From: Arthrobacter sp. 9AX | GTDB lineage: Bacteria > Actinomycetota > Actinomycetes > Actinomycetales > Micrococcaceae | Length of the DNA: 64,000 nt | Reading direction: 5' to 3' | NCBI RefSeq assembly: GCF_902506095.1 | Contig: NZ_LR733293.1 | Coordinates: forward strand, 4,351,169 to 4,415,168 | Shown here: positions 17,072 through 25,814 of the stretch, in pieces | Layout: each line of letters starts with the position of its first letter | How positions within the stretch are numbered: position 1 is the first letter of the stretch | The notes under the pieces: model-generated | The model's input: the letters and a program-made list of their open reading frames with translations, nothing else | The model's database searches: none | Told to the model about the DNA's origin: nothing | Made by a program: the position numbers and the translations under genes

Positions 17072-17487
17072 GCATAGGCTCCTGGACGAGGCATACCTTG
17101 CACACGAACGGGGGATTCGCGTGAGTACAAAAAGCAGCACAAGGAACCGGAATGGCGGCTCCGGCGTACGGGGCAACTGCTTTGACACTGGCGGCTCGGA
17201 ATTAGGTCCCGGCCCGGCGAAGCAAGGCGGATCATATGCAGCTCAGGGAATTCTTCCGCTGGGAGGAATGGCAGCCACTGAGCGCACGGACGCTTGTGGT
17301 CTATCGCCAAAGAGGCTTGTTTTCCGCGGATGAGGAAAAGGCATCAGCGCTGCCGCCTGCCCATTTTCCATTGATCGCGGCACGCCGCATAACCTATGCT
17401 GGATCTCCCAGGGTCAAGCAGCTGGCCGGTTCACTACACGAGCGTGGTCCTCTATGCCAGGATTCCGCCGCTCGGGACAGGCAGCCA
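17072..17487 (+). other. Intergenic stretch of 416 bp without a clear gene
   Basis: The only open frames on the plus strand are 17121-17333 (70 aa, GTG start, low-complexity Ser/Gly-rich) and an in-frame extension of the following gene from 17236. Neither has a recognisable domain. A TATGCT box at about 17395-17400 could be the promoter of the next gene. Confidence 0.4.
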
Positions 17488-17805
17488 ATGACGACAGCCC
17501 GGAACACCCATCTCAGCACAACCCACGCGCGCCCGCACAACACTGCGCGCCAGCCGGCCACCCGCAACTCAACGCTTGGCGCCGGCATCGCCACCACGGA
17601 CACCGGATTTGTAGGCAAGCCTACCTGCGACACGTGCCGCACCGATGAATTTGTCTACCTCGAGTCCTACATCCCGCCCACATACCGGCGGGACGGCAGC
17701 GTCGCCACTTTGGGCGAAGTCGCCTACACCTGCACCCACTGCGAACAGTTCTCCGCCCATAACGTCCCGGTGACCTGGACACCCCCGGGGTGGTATCTGG
17801 GCTAG
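17488..17805 (+). CDS. Conserved hypothetical protein with two CxxC pairs (zinc ribbon)
   Basis: A 105-residue protein not recognised to a named family. The first 35 residues are polar and Thr/His/Ala-rich. The second half contains CDTCRTDEF and, about 45 residues later, TCTHCEQFSAHNV: two CxxC knuckles that would form a zinc-ribbon. The start was set at ATG 17488, since upstream sequence in the same frame looks non-coding in style; the ribosome site is weak, so the start is uncertain. It is followed by a strong terminator shared with convergent putA. Confidence 0.55.
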   Translation: MTTARNTHLSTTHARPHNTARQPATRNSTLGAGIATTDTGFVGKPTCDTCRTDEFVYLESYIPPTYRRDGSVATLGEVAYTCTHCEQFSAHNVPVTWTPPGWYLG

Positions 17806-17832
17806 GTTTCGGCACGCTCAACCAACAGCACA

Positions 17833-17877
17833 ACAGAAGGCCGGCGGCCACCATCAAGGTGGCCGCCGGCCTTCTGT
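17833..17877. terminator. Bidirectional terminator between zinc-ribbon gene and putA
   Basis: A perfect 20-bp stem (ACAGAAGGCCGGCGGCCACC and its complement) with a 5-nt loop, followed by CTTTCC. It lies between convergent genes and is the strongest hairpin in the window. Confidence 0.85.
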
Positions 17878-17895
17878 CTTTCCTCAGGCGATGAA

Positions 17896-20800
17896 CTAGA
17901 TCAAGGCATCCGAGAGGTGGTTCGGCGTGCCAAACCTGTGGGCAGTGATGCTGACGGCCTGCTCGTGCAGGAACGGCAGCAACTCAACCCGTCCGGCTTC
18001 CGTGACCGGGTGTGCGTAGACGGCCAGGTCAGGGCGTCCGCCGGTAGCCTTCGCCACTGCCGCGGCGTCCCCGCCAATCAGCCGGATACGGGCCCCGGAG
18101 AGCTTCCCCGCCGAGGCGAGGCGCTCGGCGGAAGCCAGCCACCCGGCGTCGGACTCCACAGTTACTTCGATGTCCAGCGCAATCAGCACCGGGCGCAGCT
18201 GGGCCGGAAGTTCGACGGCGGAGGACACCGTCAGTGCCGAACCCGCCAGGACGCCGGCAGCCACCGTCCGGACCAGGTGCGCGAGCGGCGCACCTTCGGA
18301 CAGCCGCACAGTGACGGGCAGGCTCCGGTACCGGAAGACGTTGCGCTCGGCGCTCAATCCGGAGACGTCCTTGGCGGTGCCGAATTCCTCGGCCCAGGCC
18401 TGCGCATCGGAGGCCAGGGCCCGCTGGACGGACTCCAGTTCGGCCGGCTGCAGGGCCGCGCCGGCCGCGTTGATGATCCGACGGACTCCGGGGTTGATCA
18501 CAGGAGCGTCCGCGGTGCTGGCGGCAGGGGTCCAGTCACCCAGGCCGGCCAGGTAGTTGGGTCCACCCGCCTTGGTGCCGGCGCCCACGGCCGACTTCTT
18601 CCAGCCCCCGAACGGCTGGCGCTGCACGATAGCACCGGTGATGCCGCGGTTCACGTACAGGTTGCCTGCCTCGATGGTGTCCAGCCAGGTCCCGAGTTCC
18701 TCCGAGTTGAGCGAGTGCAGGCCTGCGGTGAGGCCGTACTCAATCTGGTTCTGGATGTCGATGGCCTCTTCCAGGGTGTCAGCGGTCATCACGCCGAGCA
18801 CCGGGCCGAAGAACTCAGTCAGGTGGAAGTAGGAACCACGCTTGACGCCGTAGCGTACGCCCGGGCTCCACAGCCGGCCGGTGTTGTCCAGCTTCGCGGG
18901 TTCCACGGCCCAGCTTTCGCCTTCGCCGAGGGTGGTGAGGGCGTTGAGGAGCTTGCCGTTGGCTGGCTCGATGATCGGCCCCATCTGGCTGGTGGGGTCC
19001 TCGGGGTAGCCCACCTTCAGGGAGGTGACGGCGTCGATCAGCTGGTTGTGGAAGCGCTTGGACTTGGCCACCGAGCCCACCAGGATCACCAGTGAGGCTG
19101 CAGAGCACTTCTGGCCGGCGTGGCCGAAGGCGGAGTAAGCCACATCCTTGGCTGCGAGGTCCAGGTCGGCACTGGGTGTGACGATGATCGCGTTCTTGCC
19201 GCTGGTCTCGGCAAGGAGGGGCAGGTCCTGGCGGAAGGACCGGAACAACTCCGCGGTCTCGTAACCGCCGGTAAGGATCACGCGGTCCACGGCCGGGTGC
19301 GAGATCAGCTGCTGGCCGAGTTCCCGCTCCCCCAGCTGCACCATGGTCAGCACGTCGCGGGGCACACCGGCTTCCCAAAGCGCCTCAACCATCACTGCGC
19401 CGCTGCGGGCGGCCTGCTTGGCGGGTTTGATGACGACGGCGGAGCCGGCGGCGAGTGCCGCGAGGGTGGATCCTGCGGGGATGGCGACCGGGAAGTTCCA
19501 CGGTGGCGTGACCACGGTGAGCTTTGCCGGGACAAACGTAGCGCCGTCGACCTCGTCCAGCTTCCGCGCGGACTCCGCGTAGTAGTGGGCAAAGTCCACC
19601 GCTTCGCTGACCTCGGGATCACCCTGGTCGATGGTCTTGCCGGTTTCGCTGGCCATCACCTCCAGCAGGTCGGCGCGGCGGGCCTCAAGGACCTCGCCGG
19701 CCCGGTGCAGGACTTCGGCCCGCTCGGCACCGGACAGGGCGCCCCAGGCTTTGCCCTTCTCAACGCCGGTCTGGATCGCGGTGTCCAGCGTTGCCTCGTC
19801 GTTGATGAAGGCAGCCTTGACCGATTCGTTGCCCAGCGTGGAGGCCGGGACGCGCCCCAGGATGGCCCGGCCCCAGTCACGGTTTGCGGGGAGGGAGGGA
19901 TCGGTGTCGGGGGTGTTCTCGAAACGGGTGTGGGGCATGGGCGCCGGCGGAAGGCTGCGGTCCTGGCGGCGGTTGGGCAGCGGGACGCTGTTGTCCAGCG
20001 CCTCCAGCGAGGAAAGGAAGCGCTGCTTTTCGCGCTCGAACAGGGCCTCGTTTTCGCTGAGCTCGAAGACTGCGGACATAAAGTTGTCCTGGCTCGCGCC
20101 TTCTTCGAGGCGGCGGATCAGGTACGCGATGGCGACGTCGAACTCGGCCGGATGCACCACCGGGGTGTAGAGCAGCAGGGAGCCGACGTCTTTCTTGACC
20201 GCCTCGGCCTGGCCCTGGGCCATGCCCAGCAGCATCTCGAACTCGATGCCGGATTCCACGCCGCGCTGCTTGGCCAGGAGCCAGGCGAAGGCGATGTCGA
20301 ACAGGTTGTGGCCCGCGACGCCGATCCGGATGTTCTGGATCCGTTCCGGGTGCAGCGAGTAGTTGATGACGCTCTTGTAGCTGGTGTCCGAGTCCTGCTT
20401 GCTGCCCCAGGTGGCCAGCGGCCAGTCATGCAAGGACGATTCCACCTGTTCCATGGGCAGGTTGGCGCCTTTGACCACGCGCACCTTGATGGCGGCGCCG
20501 CCGTTGGCGCGGCGTCCGGCGGCCCAGTCCTGCAGGCGGATCATGGCGGAGAGCGCATCCGGGAGGTAGGCCTGGAGCACGATGCCGGCCTCCAGGTCCT
20601 TGAACTCAGGCTTGTCCAGGATCCTGGTGAAGACCGCAATGGTCATGTCCAGGTCCTTGTACTCCTCCATGTCCAGGTTGATGAACTTGGCCTTGCCACC
20701 GTTGTTGGCGAAGGATGCCGCGCGCTGGAACAGCGGGGTGAGCTTCCCTACCACGTGCTCCACGGCTTCGTCGAAGGCCCACGCGGAGTGCGGGGCCACG

Positions 20801-21399
20801 GTGGAGGAGACCTTGATGGACACGTAGTCGACGTCGGGGCGCGCCAGCAGGGTGTGCGTGCCTTCGAGCCGGCGGGACGCCTCGTGTTCGCCCAGGACCG
20901 CTTCGCCCAGGAGGTTGACGTTGAGCTTGATGCCGTCCTTGCGGATCCTGGCGATGGCCGGGCCCAGCTTGGCGTCGGTGGCGTCCACAATCAGGTGGCC
21001 CACCATTTCGCGCAGGACCTTTCGGGCCACGGGGATAACAACCTGCGGCATGACCGGAGCCATGGTGCCACCGAGCTGGACGGCGCGGCGCATGTACCAG
21101 GGGAGGAAGGCCGGGACCTTGGGGGCGAGTGCTGCCAGGTTGCGGGCGGCCACGTTCAGGTCCTCGGGGCGGACCACGCCGTCCACAAAACCGACAGTGA
21201 ACTCCAGGCCGTTGGGATCCTTCAGCACACCGGCGAGCTGCTGTGCGGAGGCGTCCACCGGAACCTTGGCGGCTTCGGTGAGCCAGTGCCGGACCAGCGC
21301 TACGGCTTCGTTCGCGAGGGCCTGGGCCTGGGGCACATCAACGTCAACGGTGGGGACGGTTCCGGTCGCAACTCCGGGCTCCATTGCAATGTGGGTCAT
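17896..21399 (-). CDS. putA: Bifunctional proline dehydrogenase / glutamate-semialdehyde dehydrogenase (PutA)
   Basis: Oxidises proline to glutamate in two steps, with FAD (proline dehydrogenase) and NAD+ (P5C dehydrogenase). Of 1167 residues, the proline dehydrogenase barrel spans about 130-450 (NVNLLGEAVLGEHEA) and the aldehyde dehydrogenase about 505-960. Catalytic residues are visible: the glutamate in LLAETSGKN at about 731 and the cysteine in GHAGQKCSAASL at about 765. The roughly 200-residue C-terminal domain seen in long PutA proteins follows. There is no N-terminal ribbon-helix-helix DNA-binding domain, so unlike E. coli PutA it cannot be its own repressor; a shared upstream element suggests control by the LysR protein at 23299. 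Confidence 0.95.
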   Translation of the reverse strand: MTHIAMEPGVATGTVPTVDVDVPQAQALANEAVALVRHWLTEAAKVPVDASAQQLAGVLKDPNGLEFTVGFVDGVVRPEDLNVAARNLAALAPKVPAFLPWYMRRAVQLGGTMAPVMPQVVIPVARKVLREMVGHLIVDATDAKLGPAIARIRKDGIKLNVNLLGEAVLGEHEASRRLEGTHTLLARPDVDYVSIKVSSTVAPHSAWAFDEAVEHVVGKLTPLFQRAASFANNGGKAKFINLDMEEYKDLDMTIAVFTRILDKPEFKDLEAGIVLQAYLPDALSAMIRLQDWAAGRRANGGAAIKVRVVKGANLPMEQVESSLHDWPLATWGSKQDSDTSYKSVINYSLHPERIQNIRIGVAGHNLFDIAFAWLLAKQRGVESGIEFEMLLGMAQGQAEAVKKDVGSLLLYTPVVHPAEFDVAIAYLIRRLEEGASQDNFMSAVFELSENEALFEREKQRFLSSLEALDNSVPLPNRRQDRSLPPAPMPHTRFENTPDTDPSLPANRDWGRAILGRVPASTLGNESVKAAFINDEATLDTAIQTGVEKGKAWGALSGAERAEVLHRAGEVLEARRADLLEVMASETGKTIDQGDPEVSEAVDFAHYYAESARKLDEVDGATFVPAKLTVVTPPWNFPVAIPAGSTLAALAAGSAVVIKPAKQAARSGAVMVEALWEAGVPRDVLTMVQLGERELGQQLISHPAVDRVILTGGYETAELFRSFRQDLPLLAETSGKNAIIVTPSADLDLAAKDVAYSAFGHAGQKCSAASLVILVGSVAKSKRFHNQLIDAVTSLKVGYPEDPTSQMGPIIEPANGKLLNALTTLGEGESWAVEPAKLDNTGRLWSPGVRYGVKRGSYFHLTEFFGPVLGVMTADTLEEAIDIQNQIEYGLTAGLHSLNSEELGTWLDTIEAGNLYVNRGITGAIVQRQPFGGWKKSAVGAGTKAGGPNYLAGLGDWTPAASTADAPVINPGVRRIINAAGAALQPAELESVQRALASDAQAWAEEFGTAKDVSGLSAERNVFRYRSLPVTVRLSEGAPLAHLVRTVAAGVLAGSALTVSSAVELPAQLRPVLIALDIEVTVESDAGWLASAERLASAGKLSGARIRLIGGDAAAVAKATGGRPDLAVYAHPVTEAGRVELLPFLHEQAVSITAHRFGTPNHLSDALI

Positions 21400-21465
21400 G
21401 GCTCTCTTGTTCTTTCCTGTGGTTCGAGGAGGTCTTCTCCATCAGTATGATCCTGCACTCACATA

Positions 21466-21502
21466 AGATAAAGCGATCTTTTCTAAGCAATACAGGTTAG
21501 AA
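21466..21502. promoter_or_regulatory. Shared upstream element, putA copy (candidate LysR operator)
   Basis: Contains AGATAAAG, then TTCTAA-N10-TTAGAA, a perfect inverted repeat with LysR-like half-site spacing. It lies about 67-103 bp upstream of the putA start. A 35-bp stretch matches the element at 23245-23279 at 25 of 35 positions by hand alignment, in the same orientation and without gaps. Confidence 0.6.
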
Positions 21503-21563
21503 AAACCAATGAATTCGTCCCTCCCTCCAACCGCACTCAAGGCGCGCTCACTGATGGCCCCTT

Positions 21564-21610
21564 AAACAGCGGACCCCCGCTCACACCGTGTGTGCGGGGG
21601 TCCGCTGTTT
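21564..21610. terminator. Terminator downstream of the APC permease
   Basis: A 17-bp perfect stem (AAACAGCGGACCCCCGC and its complement) with a further partly paired CACAC/TGTG inner part. It lies about 75 bp after the permease stop and ends in AAA on the plus strand, or TTT when read leftward. Confidence 0.8.
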
Positions 21611-21684
21611 GGCGGCTACAAGGGAGCGCGCGGGGCAGGAAAAGCGGCCATAAGGGAGCGCGCGTCCCGGTCTCCCGGAGGCGG

Positions 21685-23148
21685 TCAGCCGAGGGGGCGG
21701 TGCATCTCCACGACCTCCTGGTGCCGCGGGCTGTTGGGGTTCATCAGCGAGTTCTTTTTGCCATAGAAGAAGTAGATCGCCAGGCCGATGACCAGCCATA
21801 CGCCAAACCGCAGCCACGTCTCCCAATGGAGTTGGAGCATCAGGAAGCCGGAGGCGAGGACGCCGAAGGCCGGAACCAGCGGCATCAGCGGCAGGCGGAA
21901 GGTGCGCGGCGCGTCCGGTCGCTTGTACCGGAAGATGATCACGGACAGGCAGACCACTACGAACGCGGCGAGGATGCCGATGTTGGTCAGGTCAGCCACT
22001 TCCTTGATGGGGAACACACCCGCCAGGAATGCCGATGCGACGCCGGCGATCCAGGTGACGCGCTGGGGCGTGCCGTGCTTGTCGGTCTTGGCGAACCAGC
22101 CGGGCAGGAGCCCGTCGCGGCTCATCGAGAACCACACGCGGGTAACGCCCAGGAGGAACGTGAGCATCACGGTGAGGATGGACAGCACAGCGAACACGGA
22201 AATAATGGTGGCGATCACCGGCAGGCCAACACCTGTAAAGGCAGAGGCGAAGCCGGCCTTGGGATCGATGTCCTTGTAATTCTGCATGCCGGTCAGCACC
22301 AGGGTGGCGGCCACGTAGAGCAGCATGGCGACGATCAGGGAAAGCACAATCGCCTTGGGCATGTGCTTCTTGCCGTCGGTGGCTTCCTCGGCCGCGGTGC
22401 TCATGGCGTCGTAGCCGAACACAGCGAAGAAGACAGTGGCGGAGCCGGCCAGGACCGGGCCGAAGCCGCTGGGCATGAACGGGTTGTAGTTGTTGGTGTC
22501 GATATAGAAGACACCCAGGCCGATGATGAAAAGGATCAGGATGACCTTGATGGCCACTGCCACCAGTTCGAACCGGCCAAAGGCCTTGGTGCCGCGGGAC
22601 AGGATCCAGGTGACCAGCAGGCAGACCAGGATGGCGGGAATGTTTACGATCCCGCCCTTGCCCTCGTCAACGGTGGACGTCATCCAGGCCGGCATGTGGA
22701 TGCCGATGCCGGAGAGGAACGCGTCGAAGTAGCCGGAGATACCGATGGCCACCACCGCCACGATGGCGATGTATTCGAGCAGCAGGTCCCAGCCGATGAA
22801 CCAACCGATCACCTCACCCAGGGCAACGTATCCGTAGGTGTAGGCGGAGCCGGCGCGGGGAATCATGCCGGCGAACTCCGCGTAGGACAGGGCTGCCGCC
22901 GCGGAGGCGAGGCCTGCGATCAGGAAGGAAATCAGCACCGCGGGCCCCACCCCGGGTGTTCCTTCGCTGCCTGCTGCCACCAGCCCGGCAAGGGAGAAGA
23001 TGCCGACGCCGATGATTCCGCCGACGCCGATCGCCGTCAGCTGCCACAGCCCGAGTGACTTGAAGAGGCCACTGTGTTTGTTTTCTTCCTCGATGTCGTC
23101 GATGGGTTTGCGCCGCATGATCGACTGGGTCATGTCTCTACTGCTCAT
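21685..23148 (-). CDS. APC-superfamily amino acid permease (CAT-like)
   Basis: A 487-residue permease with 12 or more membrane helices. The first helix has the APC motif GVGGIIGVGIFSLAG, which lines the substrate site, followed by YAEFAGMIPRAGSAYTYGYVALGE, typical of cationic amino acid transporter (CAT/YfnA-like) members. It imports or exchanges amino acids at the plasma membrane; the substrate is not shown. AGGAG precedes the ATG by 7 nt. It is divergent from a LysR gene and shares an upstream element with putA, so a role in proline or related amino acid uptake is a reasonable inference. Confidence 0.88.
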   Translation of the reverse strand: MSSRDMTQSIMRRKPIDDIEEENKHSGLFKSLGLWQLTAIGVGGIIGVGIFSLAGLVAAGSEGTPGVGPAVLISFLIAGLASAAAALSYAEFAGMIPRAGSAYTYGYVALGEVIGWFIGWDLLLEYIAIVAVVAIGISGYFDAFLSGIGIHMPAWMTSTVDEGKGGIVNIPAILVCLLVTWILSRGTKAFGRFELVAVAIKVILILFIIGLGVFYIDTNNYNPFMPSGFGPVLAGSATVFFAVFGYDAMSTAAEEATDGKKHMPKAIVLSLIVAMLLYVAATLVLTGMQNYKDIDPKAGFASAFTGVGLPVIATIISVFAVLSILTVMLTFLLGVTRVWFSMSRDGLLPGWFAKTDKHGTPQRVTWIAGVASAFLAGVFPIKEVADLTNIGILAAFVVVCLSVIIFRYKRPDAPRTFRLPLMPLVPAFGVLASGFLMLQLHWETWLRFGVWLVIGLAIYFFYGKKNSLMNPNSPRHQEVVEMHRPLG

Positions 23149-23244
23149 CAGGAACTCCTGCTTGGGTGCTGCCCCGCCACGGCGCGAACCATCGCTTGTG
23201 ACGGGGGTAACTCGCTCCCAACAGTATGCAAGGGTGCTTGCGTT

Positions 23245-23279
23245 AGATAAAGTGACTACTTCTAACCTATATACATTAG
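23245..23279. promoter_or_regulatory. Shared upstream element, permease/lysR copy (candidate LysR operator)
   Basis: AGATAAAG ... TTCTAA-N10-TTAG, aligned without gaps to the putA element. It lies in the 150-bp divergent region, about 97-131 bp upstream of the permease start and 20-54 bp before lysR, so it could serve the permease and lysR autoregulation. Confidence 0.6.
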
Positions 23280-23298
23280 TTTCGGTAAGGATTTCCTC

Positions 23299-24213
23299 AT
23301 GCTTGATGTCCGCCGACTGCGGCTGCTCAGGGAATTAAGCATCCGGGGGACGCTCGCCGAGGTGGCCGAGGCACTCCAGTACAGCCCGTCGTCGGTATCG
23401 CAGCAGCTCGCCCTCCTGGAGAAGGAAGTGGGGGTGGAACTGCTCCGGAAAACCGGCCGGCGGGTCCAGCTCACGCCGCAGGCCGAAGTGCTGGTGGCGC
23501 ACACCGCGAACCTGCTCGAAACCATGGAGCAGGCGGAGGCGGACCTCGCCGCTTCCCTGACCACCGTCACGGGGACTGTCCGGGTCGCGGTTTTCCAGTC
23601 GGCCGCCCTGGCACTCATGCCGGACACCCTGACGAGGATGGCCAAGGCTTACCCTGAGGTCCGGATCGAGATGATCCAGCGGGAGCCGGAAACCGCACTG
23701 CACGAGACATGGGCCCGGGACTTCGACCTGGTTATTGCCGAGCAGTATCCGGGGCACGCCGCGCCGCGGTACCCCGAACTGGACCGCGTCAAGCTGACCA
23801 ACGACGCCATCCGGTTGGCAGTTCCGCCCGCGTCCGACGGCGGGCCCGCCATCCGTTCGCTTGAGGACACGGCGGAACTCGCCTGGGTCATGGAGCCTCG
23901 GGGGGCCGCGTCCCGCCATTGGGCGGAACAGGCCTGCCGCAGCGCGGGTTTTGAGCCGGACGTGCGCTATGAAACCGCCGACCTGCAGGCCCAGATCCGG
24001 TTGATCGAATCCGGCAATGCCGTGGCGCTGATGCCGGACCTGGTGTGGACCGGCCGCGGCACCACGGCGCAGCTGCTGGAGCTTCCCGGCAAGCCGCACC
24101 GCACCGTTTTCACCTCCGTCCGGCGCTCCAGCGCGCAGCGGCCGGCCATCCTGGCCGCGCGGGAGACGCTCGCTGCAGCAGCCGCAGCAGTGGCGGGGAA
24201 CGACGCCGGGTGA
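23299..24213 (+). CDS. LysR family transcriptional regulator of putA/permease (predicted)
   Basis: A 304-residue LysR protein with an N-terminal helix-turn-helix (VRRLRLLRELSIRGTLAEVAEALQYSPSSVSQQLALLEKEVG) and an effector domain from about residue 90. AAGGA lies upstream of the ATG. The gene is divergent from the APC permease, and its promoter region carries the same 35-bp element found upstream of putA. The inference is that it senses proline or another amino acid and controls its own gene, the permease and putA. The family call is secure; the regulon is a hypothesis. Confidence 0.88.
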   Translation: MLDVRRLRLLRELSIRGTLAEVAEALQYSPSSVSQQLALLEKEVGVELLRKTGRRVQLTPQAEVLVAHTANLLETMEQAEADLAASLTTVTGTVRVAVFQSAALALMPDTLTRMAKAYPEVRIEMIQREPETALHETWARDFDLVIAEQYPGHAAPRYPELDRVKLTNDAIRLAVPPASDGGPAIRSLEDTAELAWVMEPRGAASRHWAEQACRSAGFEPDVRYETADLQAQIRLIESGNAVALMPDLVWTGRGTTAQLLELPGKPHRTVFTSVRRSSAQRPAILAARETLAAAAAAVAGNDAG

Positions 24214-24372
24214 CCGGCCGCCGTCGTACGCCCCGTTCCCGGCGGCTCCGGGCCGCCCTGCGCCACGACGGCCCGGGTCGATGCCCAGGGGCTGTCCCTG
24301 CGCATCGAAGGCAGCCTTCACTGCGCAGGAAGCGCTGTTCCCTGCGTCACTGCGCAGACACTTCCCCGGCGA

Positions 24373-24378
24373 TAGACT
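24373..24378 (+). promoter_or_regulatory. Candidate -10 box of panD
   Basis: TAGACT lies 9 nt before the ATG at 24388; there is no Shine-Dalgarno between them. This is consistent with a leaderless or very short-leader transcript. Confidence 0.4.
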
Positions 24379-24387
24379 GATGCCGTT

Positions 24388-24813
24388 ATGAATCGAACAA
24401 TGTTCAAGTCCAAAATCCACCGGGCCACCGTCACGCACGCCGACCTGCACTACGTCGGTTCCGTCACCGTGGATCTGGACCTGCTCGAGGCCGCCGACAT
24501 CCTTCCCGGCGAGCTCGTGTCCATCGTGGACATCACCAACGGCGCACGGCTTGAGACCTATACGATCGCCGGCGAGCGCGGATCCGGCGTCATCGGCATC
24601 AATGGCGCAGCGGCGCACCTGATGCACGAGAACGACCTCGTCATCCTGATCACGTACGCCCAGATGACCACTGAAGAGGCCAAGGCCTATGAGCCCAGGG
24701 TGGTCCACGTGGACGAAAACAACCGGGTGATCCAGCTGGGCAACGATCCCGCCGAGGGCCTCAGCCCGGGGATGATGCGTCCCCCTTTCGCGCTTAACAA
24801 CGCCACCCTGTAA
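24388..24813 (+). CDS. panD: Aspartate 1-decarboxylase proenzyme
   Basis: Makes beta-alanine from L-aspartate for pantothenate and CoA synthesis. The 141-residue proenzyme shows the self-cleavage site G24-S25 in LHYVGSVTVDLDLL; the serine becomes the pyruvoyl cofactor. Other family elements are present: the N-terminal FKSKIHRATVTHADL with the active-site lysine, NGARLETYTI, and GINGAAAHL followed by GDLVI-like NDLVILI. The start MNRTMFKSKIHRA matches the mycobacterial PanD layout. No panB/panC neighbours are visible, so it stands apart from the pathway here. A TAGACT box lies just upstream. Confidence 0.96.
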   Translation: MNRTMFKSKIHRATVTHADLHYVGSVTVDLDLLEAADILPGELVSIVDITNGARLETYTIAGERGSGVIGINGAAAHLMHENDLVILITYAQMTTEEAKAYEPRVVHVDENNRVIQLGNDPAEGLSPGMMRPPFALNNATL

Positions 24814-24877
24814 CCCGGAGCGTGCGTTCCGGTACCCGCCTCCGCTGCGCCCTGCGGGATAACCTGCGGGCTGTCCC

Positions 24878-25804
24878 TTGCTAGGGGTGCTGGCCGGCTT
24901 CTTTGTGGTCTGGTGCATCATCCTGGTGGGCTGGTTCGTGGGCAGGCAGAAAATCCTGGGCGACAACGCACGGCAGGTCCTCAGCTCCCTCACGTTTTTT
25001 GTGGCCAGCCCGGCGCTGCTCTTTGAAACGCTGAGCAAGGCCCGGCTCGCAGAGGTTTTCGCCGCGCCCTTGCTGGTGACCGCGGTGGCCGCCATCGCCA
25101 CCGCCGGGATCTTCTTCATCATCGCCAGGCGCTGGCTCAAACGCCCGCTGCCGGAATCGCTGATGAGTTCCATGGCGGCGTCGCTGGCCAACTCCGCCAA
25201 TCTGGGCATCCCTATCGCCGTCTACGTCCTGGGCGATGCGAGCTACGTGGCCCCGCTGCTGATCTTCCAGCTGGCTTTCTTCACGCCGCTGTTCCTGATG
25301 ATCCTGGATTCCAGCACCAGCTCCCACCGCACCACGCCGCTGAACTTCGCGGTGATGGTCCTGCGCAACCCCATGGTTGTGGGCTCCGGGCTGGGCCTGC
25401 TGGTGGCCGGGACAGGCTGGCAGGTTCCGCCGCTGGTGATGGAGCCCATCCACTTGATCGGCGGTGCTGCGATTCCGGCCATGCTGATCGCCTTCGGGAT
25501 GAGCCTGAACGGAACCCGCCCGCTGCAGGCCGCCGCCGCCCGACGCCTGGACACCCTGCTGGCGAGCGGGTTCAAGCTGGCCATCCAGCCGGCCCTGGCT
25601 TACCTCTTCGCCCGTCATGCGCTGGGGATGGAAGGCCATGCCCTGTTCGCCGTAGTGGTGACGTCGGCGCTGCCCACCGCGCAGAACGTCTTTGTTGCCG
25701 CCAGCCGGTACAAGACCGGCATCACCGTGGCCAAGGACACCGTGCTGATTACTACCGTTGTGGCCGTCCCGGCCATGATTGGCGTAGCGCTGCTGCTGAC
25801 GTGA
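24878..25804 (+). CDS. AEC family transporter
   Basis: A 308-residue auxin efflux carrier (AEC) family permease with about 10 membrane helices in two repeats. The N-terminal half has VLSSLTFFVASPALLFETLS and ANSANLGIPIAVYVLGDASY, family signatures around the crossover. Known members move malate, malonate or other small carboxylates, or auxin in plants; the substrate here is unknown. The start codon appears to be TTG at 24878; GTG at 24887 is an alternative. The next gene follows 10 bp after the stop, so the two are probably co-transcribed. Confidence 0.83.
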   Translation: MLGVLAGFFVVWCIILVGWFVGRQKILGDNARQVLSSLTFFVASPALLFETLSKARLAEVFAAPLLVTAVAAIATAGIFFIIARRWLKRPLPESLMSSMAASLANSANLGIPIAVYVLGDASYVAPLLIFQLAFFTPLFLMILDSSTSSHRTTPLNFAVMVLRNPMVVGSGLGLLVAGTGWQVPPLVMEPIHLIGGAAIPAMLIAFGMSLNGTRPLQAAAARRLDTLLASGFKLAIQPALAYLFARHALGMEGHALFAVVVTSALPTAQNVFVAASRYKTGITVAKDTVLITTVVAVPAMIGVALLLT

Positions 25805-25814
25805 TGGGAGTTTG

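Noticed and set aside
17121..17333. 70-codon frame with GTG start upstream of the zinc-ribbon gene
   Set aside because: Low-complexity Ser/Gly composition, no clear ribosome site and no recognisable domain; kept only as a note in the intergenic entry.
19120..21450. 776-codon plus-strand open frame opposite putA
   Set aside because: Shadow of the PutA coding strand; no recognisable domain and His/Gly/Val-rich composition.
23335..25209. 624-codon minus-strand open frame across lysR, panD and the AEC gene
   Set aside because: It crosses three real plus-strand genes and their intergenic gaps, with no family features.
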